Positions 17,948-28,100 of a DNA stretch of 64,000 nucleotides are shown here, one piece after another; within the stretch, counting starts at the first letter, position 1; every line of letters begins with the position of its first letter. The DNA comes from Saprospiraceae bacterium (GTDB lineage: Bacteria; Bacteroidota; Bacteroidia; Chitinophagales; Saprospiraceae), in the NCBI GenBank assembly GCA_028279185.1, contig JANQSS010000043.1:1-64000 (forward strand). Direction: 5' to 3'. Below the pieces are notes generated by a model that ran no database searches, was not told where the DNA came from, and saw only the letters and a list, made by a program, of their open reading frames with translations. The position numbers and the translations under genes were made by a program.

Positions 17948-19138
17948 ATGAGCAAGGAAATATTCATCAGTTATCGGCGGGCTGACACAGCAATGACTGC
18001 AGGCCGCTTATATGATACACTCGCAGCCCGACTTGGCCAAAAAAGTGTATTCAAGGATATTGACAACATACCTCCGGGTGCCGACTTTCGCAAAGAGATC
18101 GGAAAAGAATTGTTGAGCGCTAAAGTTATTCTGCTTCTCATAGGCGATACGTATACAACACTGAAGGATGAAAATGGTGTTCCACGAATAAAATCTACTC
18201 ATGACTTTGTGCGTGACGAGGCTTCCGTTGCTCTTGCCTATCGACATGAAAAACTTGTAATTCCGGTTTTCGTAAAAGGCGCTGCGCCACTAAAAAAGGA
18301 GGACCTGCCACCCGACCTTCATGAACTTTCTTTTATTAATGGAATGCCTTTGTCTCCTGATCGGTGGAATGACGACGTGGACAACCTCGTTGAGGCGATC
18401 AAAAGTAAAATCTCACCCAAAAGACCAAAGCCTCCACCGCGTCCTCGACCAAAACCTTCAAAAGATGGGCGCACGATCTTACTATTGCTGGGTGTTCTTG
18501 CCCTTATTATTGCCGCGGCATTTTTAATTCCGAAATTAAATCCTGACATCGATCCAAATCCACCAGGTCCAGAACCAGTCGACATAAATCCATTAGATTT
18601 TGAGGGCCGCGTTACAACGACGCAACTCAATGTACGTGATGCACCGGGCACATCGAATTCCAATGTATTAATGACATTAAATGTAAACGATATAGTATCC
18701 GTTAAAGGTTCGCGAGCTGATGATGAAAATAAATTATGGTATCTGATAAATATTGGAGGCACGCAAGGCTGGGCCTCAAGTAAATATATTTCACTGGACT
18801 CCGGTGTCCCGGACAAACCTTACACGCCACCTGCAAGCCTAACTTTCGCTGATCGCATAAAGGGTAAATGGCTATACGCTGAATATTATCGTGCGGGTCA
18901 ATCCTTCGCGAGCCCCTATATAGGGACTACATATGATTTTCAAAATGGCGTGGTGCACGCGTCCAAATTTGGGAATTTTACTGGGAGCCAGCCGTATACA
19001 ATTACGGCTGATATCTTAACAATTAATAATGTAGTATACAGATACAATCTATACGATTACGAATTACAATTAAATGGCTTCGAATATGATGAATACGGAA
19101 ATGCTATACCCATAACCATGTATCTTGACCGGCAGTAA
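17948..19138 (+). CDS. TIR-transmembrane-SH3 protein with lipocalin-like tail
   Basis: The 396-residue protein begins with a TIR domain of the 'FISYRRAD' class (about 1-152), with 'FKDIDNIPPGADF' and E91 in 'HDFVRDEASVAL' as the likely NADase glutamate. A proline/arginine-rich linker (about 157-172) leads to one transmembrane helix at about 177-194. Outside it are a bacterial SH3 domain (about 219-282; 'LNVRDAPGTSNSNVLMTL', 'GTQGWASSKYI') and a final 100-residue beta domain starting 'RIKGKWLYAEYY', resembling the lipocalin-like tail of the protein at 13314-14060. SH3_3 domains commonly bind cell-wall peptides. Predicted role: envelope-sensing transmembrane TIR. It is divergent from patatin and followed by a clear terminator. 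Confidence 0.86.
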   Translation: MSKEIFISYRRADTAMTAGRLYDTLAARLGQKSVFKDIDNIPPGADFRKEIGKELLSAKVILLLIGDTYTTLKDENGVPRIKSTHDFVRDEASVALAYRHEKLVIPVFVKGAAPLKKEDLPPDLHELSFINGMPLSPDRWNDDVDNLVEAIKSKISPKRPKPPPRPRPKPSKDGRTILLLLGVLALIIAAAFLIPKLNPDIDPNPPGPEPVDINPLDFEGRVTTTQLNVRDAPGTSNSNVLMTLNVNDIVSVKGSRADDENKLWYLINIGGTQGWASSKYISLDSGVPDKPYTPPASLTFADRIKGKWLYAEYYRAGQSFASPYIGTTYDFQNGVVHASKFGNFTGSQPYTITADILTINNVVYRYNLYDYELQLNGFEYDEYGNAIPITMYLDRQ

Positions 19139-19193
19139 TGCCAATTATAGGTTTAATTGACATATGTATTAAGAGAGGTCGCTTCAAATAACA

Positions 19194-19226
19194 AAGCCAC
19201 GTTGATAAATCAACGCGGCTTTTCTT
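19194..19226 (+). terminator. Intrinsic terminator after TIR-SH3 gene
   Basis: AAGCC-A-CGTTG (19194-19204) pairs with CAACG-C-GGCTT (19211-19221) around the loop ATAAAT, with one mismatch, and a TTTCTTC tract follows. It lies 55 bases after the TIR-SH3 stop codon. Confidence 0.8.
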
Positions 19227-19250
19227 CAAATAAAAACAGTGGGATACGTA

Positions 19251-19274
19251 TACCAATTAAAGCTATAATTGGTA
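19251..19274. repeat. Inverted repeat TACCAATTA / TAATTGGTA
   Basis: The left arm at 19251-19259 pairs with 19266-19274 across a 6-base loop. The first 12 bases (19251-19262, TACCAATTAAAG) are identical to the arm at 15891-15902. This copy lies between the TIR-SH3 gene and susD. Confidence 0.7.
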
Positions 19275-19284
19275 TTAATTTATT

Positions 19285-20739
19285 CTATAATGGATTTTGG
19301 TCGCTTTCCGAAATGGCGTCATTGGCATTTATTTCATCTTCTGGTAATTGGAATCGGAACATATTTCCTTCTGCGACTTCATTAAATAATCCGAATGATG
19401 CGTGATTAGTCCCATCGTAGTCACGCACAAGTGGTTTTTTCAATCGCTTGAGATCAAACCATGCATGACCTTCGCCCCAAAGTTCGATTCGCCGCTGAAG
19501 ATAAATTTCGTCGACGAGCGCATCGCCCATGCTGGTTGACTTTACATAACCGGGGTCGCGATTGCTTACCAATTCGAATAGTACGTCAGCTGCCGACGCA
19601 TCCCCCATTCGGGCACGAGCTTCTGCTTCGACGAGGTACATTTCTGCGGCCCGCATGTACACATAGTCGGCCTCAAAGAAGGTGGCATCACGAAACTTCG
19701 TATTTGCATATGCTGGTAATTCCGGATAGGTAGGGTTTCCGTCTACAGGATGTACAAATGCTGTCTTGCGCAAATCAGAGTCCGGAATCTGACTGTATAA
19801 GTCGACATCTATTAATTTGTACACACCTAATGCACCTGCATAACCTGGGCTTGTATTATCCATATGTGAGAAGAAGGAAGCAAAAATCGTACTGGACTCG
19901 GCATCTATATCAGCACCCCACATCCATTCACCATTTCCTATATCGGCAAAACCCTCGTCAAGCCATGCATCGATAGACATGAGTGAATAAGATGATCTTG
20001 CCGCTACGGCGGTTGCGGCGGCTTGCGCCCAATCTCCTCTTTCAAGGTATACAGCCGCTAAGTATCCTTGAGCCACACTTTGATCGATGGCCTGTTTTGT
20101 TGGTCGGGCATAGCCATCCAGCAAGTCAACAGCTTGTGTCAAATCAGCCACTATCTGATCATACACCGCAGACACGGTAGCACGAGGTTTGCCTTCAAAG
20201 TTTGCCCCGTCCACGAGTGGAATACACATATCATTTTCATGCCCGATATACGTATGAGCAAATAACCTGGCCAAATAGAACATACAGAATCCTCGGGCAG
20301 TCAATGCTTGACCCAAAACGGCTTTTCCTGTGTCATCCAAAGCTGAAGGGTCATCTAGTGAACTTATGATTGAATTGGCTTCAGCAATAAACTTGTAATA
20401 CGTATTCCAAACCATTCGCGCACGCGAATTTGATTGTACACGGCCATCATAGGAATAGAAAAATCCGTACCAGTGTAAAAAGGGCATAGTGACGTCATGG
20501 CTCATGAAGTCCGTAGCTGTGGTTATGGCTTTATGACCATAATCAATATGACCTCCGCGATCTCCTATTTCAAAAGTACGCATGGCCGCATACGTACCAT
20601 CTACAACAGCCTGAAAAGAGGCAGGGTTACTGGCCAATTGCTCGCTTGAAATCGTATTCTGTGGTTGTGTATCTAGAAAATCTTTTTCACAACTTGTCCA
20701 CAAAAATGCCGCTATGGTTAAATAAATTATTTTTTTCAT
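19285..20739 (-). CDS. SusD/RagB family outer-membrane lipoprotein
   Basis: The 484-residue protein begins with a lipoprotein signal ending in 'LWTSC' (lipobox Cys near residue 17), followed by the typical SusD start 'EKDFLDTQPQNTIS'. The body is helical, with TPR-like stretches, and the C-terminus contains 'EADYVYMRAAEMYLVEAEAR' and 'RRIELWGEGHAWFDLKRL', hallmark SusD blocks. SusD proteins form the lid over the SusC TonB-dependent porin and help capture the nutrient. It lies 22 bases downstream of susC on the same strand. No glycoside hydrolase, peptidase or regulator is adjacent, so the ligand cannot be predicted. Confidence 0.95.
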   Translation of the reverse strand: MKKIIYLTIAAFLWTSCEKDFLDTQPQNTISSEQLASNPASFQAVVDGTYAAMRTFEIGDRGGHIDYGHKAITTATDFMSHDVTMPFLHWYGFFYSYDGRVQSNSRARMVWNTYYKFIAEANSIISSLDDPSALDDTGKAVLGQALTARGFCMFYLARLFAHTYIGHENDMCIPLVDGANFEGKPRATVSAVYDQIVADLTQAVDLLDGYARPTKQAIDQSVAQGYLAAVYLERGDWAQAAATAVAARSSYSLMSIDAWLDEGFADIGNGEWMWGADIDAESSTIFASFFSHMDNTSPGYAGALGVYKLIDVDLYSQIPDSDLRKTAFVHPVDGNPTYPELPAYANTKFRDATFFEADYVYMRAAEMYLVEAEARARMGDASAADVLFELVSNRDPGYVKSTSMGDALVDEIYLQRRIELWGEGHAWFDLKRLKKPLVRDYDGTNHASFGLFNEVAEGNMFRFQLPEDEINANDAISESDQNPL

Positions 20740-20761
20740 AATGATAAATTTTTGTCAATTA

Positions 20762-23700
20762 TTAAAAGGTGACCGATGCACCAATTGATATGTTTCGCAT
20801 AATGGAATATTCATTTGTCGCGTTTCCAATCAAACTTAATCGGGGATCATATCCATCACGCTCCGTCCATAATTTCAAGTTGTTTCCGGAAACATAAATT
20901 TTAGCGGCTTCAAGTCCAACTTTATCCAAAAAATTTGCACCGGAAAAATCATAGCTTAAATACACATCTTGTAGACTGAAATAGTCAAGTGGTACGAGCC
21001 AATAACTTGAGAAATTATTTTGATCATCATCCAGTACGTCAAGTCGAGGAATGCTAGCAGTCGTATTTTCTGGCGTCCAGGAGTTGTGAACGTCTTTATG
21101 AAAATTATGACCAATATCTCCAGCAGAAGGAAGCAACCCTGCATAGACGCCATCATATCCATAACCACCGATCTGATACGCAAATCCTATGTTCAGAGAT
21201 AGTTTCTTGTAGTCAAATTGAGTAGATAGCCCACCATACACATCCGGAATGGCTGACTTATCCAAAAAATATTCGTCTGCCTCGGAGTACTCACTTGTGG
21301 TAATTCGATTTCCGGTCGGATTGCCCATGTCGTCTAATTCATCAATGTACCATAGTGCATCTCCATTCATAGGATCTACACCGGCAAACTCACGCATATA
21401 ATAATCGTATCTCGATCTTCCTTCTTCCAAACGGAAACGCGTATTGTTTCTATCATCAATAAATTCTTGAGGCAGCCGTGTAATTTCATTTTGAAAATGG
21501 GTAGCGTTCATTGAAATATTCCAATTAAAATCACGGCCATTTACAATTCCCAGACCTAATTCCACTTCGACACCTTTATTTTCCATATCGCCAACATTGT
21601 CCGGAAAGGAACCCCGGCCTTCGGATACGGGTAATGGATTAAAGAATATCAAGTCTTCAACTTGACGAATAAAGTACTCGGCCTTTAAGGAAATGCGATT
21701 ACGAAGAAGCCCTAACTCTATGCCTGCGTTTATATTTGTTGAGGTTTCCCACGTGATATTCGGATTTCCCAATTGAACGAAATTGACACCAGGAGATCCC
21801 CCACCTGCATTTACCACAATAAATTGATCTAGGTAAGCATAATAGTTTCGGTTATCGGAATCACCAACAATGGTGCGGAGTTGTTCATAATTTAAACCAT
21901 CATTGCCTTGTTGTCCAAAACTGGCTTTAAGGCGTAATTGGGATAAAAGTTCAGAATTTAAAAAAGACTCCTTGTGTAAGTCATATGCGACTCCGGCTCC
22001 ATAAAAATTCCCCCATCGATTATCGGGATGAAAAACCGAAGAGCCGTCTCGTCTAAAACTAGCATTTAAAAAGATCTTATCTCGATAATCATAATTTAAC
22101 CGAGCCAAGTACCCTTCTACGGTATAATCTTTTTCATATCCTTCAAGGTATTGAATATTTGCTCCGTTATTAAGAATGGCAATATCCGAAAGAAGGTTCT
22201 CAGTTTTTTGTCCACGCAGTAATTCGAAATGAAAATCGTTACTCTCATGCCCGACCATCAATCCTAACGTGTGGTCTCCCATGTTCTTGGAATACTGAAG
22301 CAACTGTTGATGTGCAATTGTATTTTGTTTGCCGCTCGTAGTTGTTAATCGACCATTTACGTTACTGGCATCCCCACCAATCGGCGTAGCAAAAGCAGTA
22401 ATATTTTGCGAAACGACATCCGTTGAGAAGTTATACGTAAAATTGAAATTTTTCAAAAACTTAATTTTTGCAAATGCCCTACCCGATATATTGTCTTTTA
22501 AATTATTGTCAATATCAAATAAACTTGTGGCAACGGGATTATTAAAGGCACCATATGGTCTCACGCCAGGAACACCATCGTTTGATTCCCCGAAATCATA
22601 TTTTACACTTCCATCCGTATTGTTAATGCGGTTTCCTACCTCATCATATGCGTAAACCGGATAGATCGGTGCAACGTTGCGAGCCCAGCTAAACAGATTG
22701 CTGTATGTACTGGAAGCAACGTTTTGAATAGGTGCATCCTGATCAGTCCGTGCATAGTTTATTGAGCCCCCTATTTCGATTGCCTGGGAAACATCAAAAC
22801 CGAGTGCTGCCCGAGCCGTGACACGATCAAACCCAGATGCCAGGGCGTAACCTTCATCCGTTAGATAGCTTAAAGAAAGTAAGGAATTGTAGTCCTCTCC
22901 GCTTGCGCGAACACTTAAGTGGCTTTCGCTACGGAGGCTATTTTCGAAGAGTTCATCATCCCAGCTATCTTGATACTTAGTGTTTAAGCCAGGTCTTAAC
23001 TTTCCTGTCGCGGGATCAATGACCATGTCGTCGGGCACATCATAATTGTTATACCCAAGCTGATAATCCCCTCCACTAATAAGACCTGTTGCGGCTGTAT
23101 TGGCCGCTTCTGTTGGGTCTACACCATCATTGATTAATCCAACCCGTATGCGCTCATACCAAGTCTCATAGAATTCACCCGGATCCGTAATAATATCATA
23201 TTCCGGATAGGCCCTGTCATTACGACCAATTTTTGTGTCAAATGAAACCTTTATGCCATTTTCCTTGGCGGTTTTTGTAGTAATTATGACCACTCCATTA
23301 GCTCCCCGGCTTCCATACAGTGCATTCGCAGATGCATCCTTAAGAAAGTTTACCGATTCAATATCCTGAGGTGAAATGGAATTTATATTGCCGTTAAAAA
23401 CGATTCCATCCACCACGTATAGAGGAGCACTTGTGGCGTCAATGGACCCAATTCCTCGGAATCGAACCGTTGGGTTTGCACCCGGCTGTCCAGATTGTTG
23501 GACAATTTGTACACCAGGAACCTTTCCAACCAGTCCTTGCACGACATGTGCACCAGTCGTTTTTTCGATGTCTTCGGACTTAATTGAGGTGACGGATCCT
23601 GTGATCTCACGTTTTCGCTGGGTACCATAACCAACGACATAAATTTCCTCGAGTACTTCTCCTTCAAGTAGATTGACCTCAACCTTGCTCGCTGCAGTTA

Positions 23701-23941
23701 TATCTACCTCTTGCGGTTGAAATCCTATATACGAGATCACCAACGTCGTCGCATCTTCCGGGACATTAAGTTTGAATGAACCATCAAAATCACTGATAGT
23801 TCCTGTTGTGGTGCCCTTGACAATGACGGAAGCGCCAATAAGGCCATCTCCGGCTTCGTCTAGAACGACGCCTGTCACCGTCTTCTGGGCAAATAGCGTG
23901 CCCGCACTTAGTAATAAGGCGAGTAGAATTAATCGTTTCAT
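20762..23941 (-). CDS. SusC/RagA TonB-linked outer-membrane receptor
   Basis: The 1059-residue protein has a signal peptide ('MKRLILLALLLSAGTLFAQ'). A carboxypeptidase-regulatory-like domain follows ('KTVTGVVLDEAGDGLIGASV' begins it) and then a plug domain with 'EEIYVVGYGTQRKREITGSV', the SusC signature. A large outer-membrane beta barrel ends with 'NISIGASVTF' and its terminal aromatic. The length is typical for the family. With the downstream SusD it forms a nutrient uptake pair energised by TonB. It stands divergent from the ABC transporter operon across 285 bases that contain a 17-base palindrome. The pair is an orphan SusCD, not part of a recognisable polysaccharide locus. Confidence 0.95.
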   Translation of the reverse strand: MKRLILLALLLSAGTLFAQKTVTGVVLDEAGDGLIGASVIVKGTTTGTISDFDGSFKLNVPEDATTLVISYIGFQPQEVDITAASKVEVNLLEGEVLEEIYVVGYGTQRKREITGSVTSIKSEDIEKTTGAHVVQGLVGKVPGVQIVQQSGQPGANPTVRFRGIGSIDATSAPLYVVDGIVFNGNINSISPQDIESVNFLKDASANALYGSRGANGVVIITTKTAKENGIKVSFDTKIGRNDRAYPEYDIITDPGEFYETWYERIRVGLINDGVDPTEAANTAATGLISGGDYQLGYNNYDVPDDMVIDPATGKLRPGLNTKYQDSWDDELFENSLRSESHLSVRASGEDYNSLLSLSYLTDEGYALASGFDRVTARAALGFDVSQAIEIGGSINYARTDQDAPIQNVASSTYSNLFSWARNVAPIYPVYAYDEVGNRINNTDGSVKYDFGESNDGVPGVRPYGAFNNPVATSLFDIDNNLKDNISGRAFAKIKFLKNFNFTYNFSTDVVSQNITAFATPIGGDASNVNGRLTTTSGKQNTIAHQQLLQYSKNMGDHTLGLMVGHESNDFHFELLRGQKTENLLSDIAILNNGANIQYLEGYEKDYTVEGYLARLNYDYRDKIFLNASFRRDGSSVFHPDNRWGNFYGAGVAYDLHKESFLNSELLSQLRLKASFGQQGNDGLNYEQLRTIVGDSDNRNYYAYLDQFIVVNAGGGSPGVNFVQLGNPNITWETSTNINAGIELGLLRNRISLKAEYFIRQVEDLIFFNPLPVSEGRGSFPDNVGDMENKGVEVELGLGIVNGRDFNWNISMNATHFQNEITRLPQEFIDDRNNTRFRLEEGRSRYDYYMREFAGVDPMNGDALWYIDELDDMGNPTGNRITTSEYSEADEYFLDKSAIPDVYGGLSTQFDYKKLSLNIGFAYQIGGYGYDGVYAGLLPSAGDIGHNFHKDVHNSWTPENTTASIPRLDVLDDDQNNFSSYWLVPLDYFSLQDVYLSYDFSGANFLDKVGLEAAKIYVSGNNLKLWTERDGYDPRLSLIGNATNEYSIMRNISIGASVTF

Positions 23942-24081
23942 ACACTTTCATTTGAGTTAAAAAATTGCCAAATTTTATATCGTCCGAACAATACACAAGC
24001 ATGTATTCTACGGTCAATTAACTATTTGACTTAATAAAATTAACACTTAATTAACGATTAACCACCAATAATTTAGTAAAC

Positions 24082-24098
24082 GTTCATTCAAAATGAAC
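24082..24098. promoter_or_regulatory. 17-base palindrome between susC and ABC operon
   Basis: GTTCATT-CAA-AATGAAC is a perfect 7-base inverted repeat with a 3-base centre, placed 141 bases upstream of susC and 129 upstream of the ABC ATPase gene. Its size and position fit an operator for a dimeric regulator, but no regulator gene is adjacent. Confidence 0.35.
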
Positions 24099-24226
24099 AA
24101 AAGCTGACAGAATACTGACCGAGAAGGACACTTACATCCACAAATTCTTAGTGTTAGTCTATGTCTCACTCTACTTCCTTCGCTATTGGCTAGGTTTAAG
24201 GCATTAAACCTAATTCTACTCACTTC

Positions 24227-25108
24227 ATGGCAACTTTGACGATTTCGAACCTCAATAAGACGTATCCTAATGGCGTGAAAGCCCTGGACAATGTCAGTCT
24301 CACTATTACGAATGGTATGTTTGGTTTACTGGGCCCCAATGGTGCAGGAAAATCGACACTCATGCGTACGCTGGCTTGTCTGCAAGAAGCCGATTCCGGT
24401 GACATGCAACTCGACGATATTAATATCCGAACGCGACCCGATGAACTGCGAAAAGTTTTGGGCTATCTGCCACAAGAATTTGGTGTCTATCCTCGAATTA
24501 CTGCCGAGCAATTACTTGACCATCTATGTGTACTAAAAGGAATCGGCCATTCCAAAGAGCGCAAGGAACTCGTTCATCACCTGCTCCAAAAAGTTAACCT
24601 CTATGACAAACGGAACAAGAGCGTCAAAGGATTTTCTGGCGGCATGAAACAGCGTGTTGGAATCGCGCAGGCGCTCATAGGGAATCCAAAACTCATCATT
24701 GTCGATGAGCCTACAGCCGGATTGGACCCAGGCGAACGAAATCGATTTCACAACTTATTGGCCGATGTCGGCCAGGAAGTAGTCGTTTTATTATCTACAC
24801 ATATTGTAGATGACGTAAGAGAACTTTGTACGGACATGGCCATCATGAATCATGGCGCCATCGTATTTAATGGCTCACCTACTGCGGCTTTAGACTCACT
24901 CGACGGGCAGGTTTGGGAAAGACAAATTACCCGACCTGAAATAGAAAAATATAAGAAGCAATATCATGTTATTTCGGATAAGATGGTGGCAGGGTCACCT
25001 ATCATTCATGTATTATCCGATACGCAACCAGATGGGTTTTTACGTGTTTCGCCCAACTTAGAAGATGTATTCTTTACGATGACCAGTCAAAATCTACATC
25101 ACGCATAA
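24227..25108 (+). CDS. ABC transporter ATP-binding protein
   Basis: The 293-residue ATPase has Walker A 'GPNGAGKST' (36-44), Q-loop 'LPQEFG' near 81, signature 'FSGGMKQR' at 136-143, Walker B 'LIIVDE' at 156-161 and H-loop H192. The form is that of drug/peptide-exporter-type ABC-2 systems. It is followed after 14 bases by the gene for a permease fused to an M1 peptidase, which must be its membrane partner. Together they would form a transporter of unknown cargo. The start ATG at 24227 is the only sensible one before the conserved N-terminus. Confidence 0.95.
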   Translation: MATLTISNLNKTYPNGVKALDNVSLTITNGMFGLLGPNGAGKSTLMRTLACLQEADSGDMQLDDINIRTRPDELRKVLGYLPQEFGVYPRITAEQLLDHLCVLKGIGHSKERKELVHHLLQKVNLYDKRNKSVKGFSGGMKQRVGIAQALIGNPKLIIVDEPTAGLDPGERNRFHNLLADVGQEVVVLLSTHIVDDVRELCTDMAIMNHGAIVFNGSPTAALDSLDGQVWERQITRPEIEKYKKQYHVISDKMVAGSPIIHVLSDTQPDGFLRVSPNLEDVFFTMTSQNLHHA

Positions 25109-25122
25109 AATTTAATTGGATT

Positions 25123-28100
25123 ATGTTTAAAACGTTCTTTTTGCGTGAGATAAAAATGGGTTTAAAACAGCCCATGTTTTATATCTTCTTTATTTTATTC
25201 ACACTACTTGCCTGCCTTGCTATTGTCACAGACTCTATCACCATTGGAGGTGGGTTTGGCACAGTCTTCAAAAATGCACCTTTTATTGTCACGCGATTTA
25301 CAGCCATATTAGGTGTAGTGTTCGGAATACTAACGGCCGCTGCTTATTTTAATAATGCAGCGATGCGCGATTATCGTTATCAGTTTAATGAAATAATATT
25401 CACGACCCCGGTATCCAAATTCGGTTATTTCTTTGGGCGTTTTTTCGGTGCACTTGTTTTATCATCTTTAGTGCTTTGTGGTGTTTTTTTTGGTATATTA
25501 ATAGGAACAATCATCGGCCCAATATTTGGCTGGGTCGAAGTCGACCAACTTGGCCCTATACCCTGGCAGGCATTCGGTTCCAACTTTTTGTTGTTTACGT
25601 TACCAAATATGATGATAGCCGGAACCCTCGTCTATGGTCTCGCTACTAAATTCAGAAACACCATGGTCTCCTTTGTCGGTGCCATGCTCATACTCATGGC
25701 CTATATGGTTACGGGAAGTTTTCTAAGTGACATCGACAATGAAAAGTTAGCGGCCATGCTCGATCTCTTTGGTTGGCGCACGTACAATGTCGAAAGCAAG
25801 TATTTCACTCCAGCTGAAAAAAATACAATTTCTCCAGGCTTCGGAGGTTTATTGTTCCAAAACAGACTTCTTTGGACTACAGTTAGTGCCCTACTCCTTT
25901 CACTTTTCTATGCTACCTTCTCATTTAAATTAAAGAATAAAAAGGTAAAGGCCAAGTCAAAAAAAACGACTAAAAACGATAGAAGTACTACGGTCTCTGC
26001 TCCGATATCATTTCAATCTGTTTCTTCCTGGAATCAATTTGCGAGCTTTTTTAATATGAATTTTCGGAGTATAACAAAAAGTTTGCTATTTAAAATATTA
26101 TTTGTTTTCTGTGCCATCATGGTTGTTTCATCTCTATGGGGCGGATTTGAATATTTTGGGCTTCAGTCCTATCCTGTGACGTATAAAGTGATGAACGATA
26201 TTTCGGACCAAAGTTTTCTTTTCTTAGCTATTGTCATGGTTTTTTATAGCGGCGAACTCGTCTGGCGTGACAGAGATGTAAATATTCATGAAGTAATCGG
26301 AGCATCTCCTTATTCGAAGCTATTATCACTTCTTGCAAAGGCTTTTTCATTGATCGCGGTCATTTTGCTCTTATATGCTTCGATGGTTGTTTTTGGTATT
26401 TTGTACCAGCTTTTTCATGGATTTACAGATATTAAAGTTGACCTATATTTCAGCAATTTTCTTTTAGATTCCTTGCCCACGTATATAACCTGGAGCTTTG
26501 TATTAATTTTTATCCAAATAATTATCAATCAGAAATATATTGCCTACATGGTTTCCTTGCTGGCCATGTTTTTGTTGGACTTACTGCTGTCCACACTTGA
26601 TATTGAAAGCAACCTCGTATCAATTGGTGGTGGACCATCACTCATGTACTCTGACATGAATGGTTTTGGGCCTGGGCTCACGGGCTCCTTGTGGTTTGCT
26701 GCCTATTGGATCGTCTTTGGTTTGCTAACGCTGGTAAAAGGTGCTGCATTTTGGCAAAGAGGCACAGAGCAAAATTGGCGCTTGCGTATACGAAATGGTT
26801 TACAGAATTTGAAAGCTTACAAAAGCTTGTTTTCTGTTCTATTGATCCTATTTATTGGATTAGGCGCCTATATCTATTACAACACGCATGTTTTAAATCA
26901 ATATGATACCTCCGACCAGGTCGAAAAAATGCGAATCGATTACGAAAAAAAATATAAACAATATGAATCGCTACCAAAGCTCAGTATTGACGATGTAAAA
27001 TATGCGATCGACATCTTTCCAGAAAAGCGTGATGTGCATGCAACTGCTCATTTGGTCATGCGGAATAAAACCGATAGACCTATCAATTATTTACATGTAA
27101 TACTATCAGATCGGTGGAAGCACGATGTCATTATTCCGAATGGAAAACAAACCTTGTACGACGACAAGTCAGGTTACGCTATTTACGAATTTGAACCCTT
27201 ACTGCCCAATGACACTATGTCCATTACCGTCAAAACCAATTTCATATCTAAGGGTTTTGAAAATCAAGTTGGTGACCGATCCGTTGTACGAAATGGAAGT
27301 TTTTTTAATAACAAAGATATTTTGCCGGAGTTTGGCTATAATCCCAGTTATGAAATAGATGACAAATTTACGCGAAGGAAATATGACTTAAAACCTAAAA
27401 AGCGTATGCCTGATCTGGAAATTGAATGTGGCCTCGCCTGCCACAAAAATTATTTATCCGACGGTGTATCGGATTGGATAAACGTTAAAACGACAATCTC
27501 CACATCAAAAGACCAAATTGCTATCGCACCAGGCAGTTTATTAAAACAATGGAGAAAAGATGATCGAAACTACTATCACTACAAAGTCGACCATCCTTCA
27601 CAAAATTTTTATTCTTTCATGTCGGCCGAATATGAAATTGCGCGCCGGACATGGAATGATGTACAAATTGAAATTTACTATGACAAAGCTCATGACTATA
27701 ATATCGACATGATGCTCGATGCCGTTGAACGTTCGTTGAAATATTTCACAGAGCACTTTGGGCCGTACTATCATAAACAGGCTCGTATAATTGAATTTCC
27801 GCGCTATGCCACTTTTGCACAAGCTTTTCCCGGAACGATGCCCTATTCCGAAGCCTTTGGATTCATCATTGACCTGGAAGATGAAAACAAAAACAATGTC
27901 GTCGACGCCGTCATTGCACATGAGATGGCGCATCAATGGTGGGCACACCAAGTTATTTCATCTTTTATGCAAGGTGGAACAATGCTCGTAGAAAGTTTTG
28001 CAGAGTATTCTTCCCTTATGGTTATGAAAAACCAATTGAATGACGATATTAAGATGAAGGAGTTTTTAAAATACGATTTCAATCGATATTTGCGCGGTCG

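Noticed and set aside
18319..18816. 165-residue minus-strand open frame inside the TIR-SH3 gene
   Set aside because: It lies antisense to strong TIR/SH3 coding sequence, and its Gly/Pro/Ser-rich translation mirrors the proline-rich linker of the real gene.
19285..23941. Polysaccharide utilisation locus
   Set aside because: SusC and SusD are present, but no glycoside hydrolase, lyase, sulfatase or dedicated regulator adjoins them.
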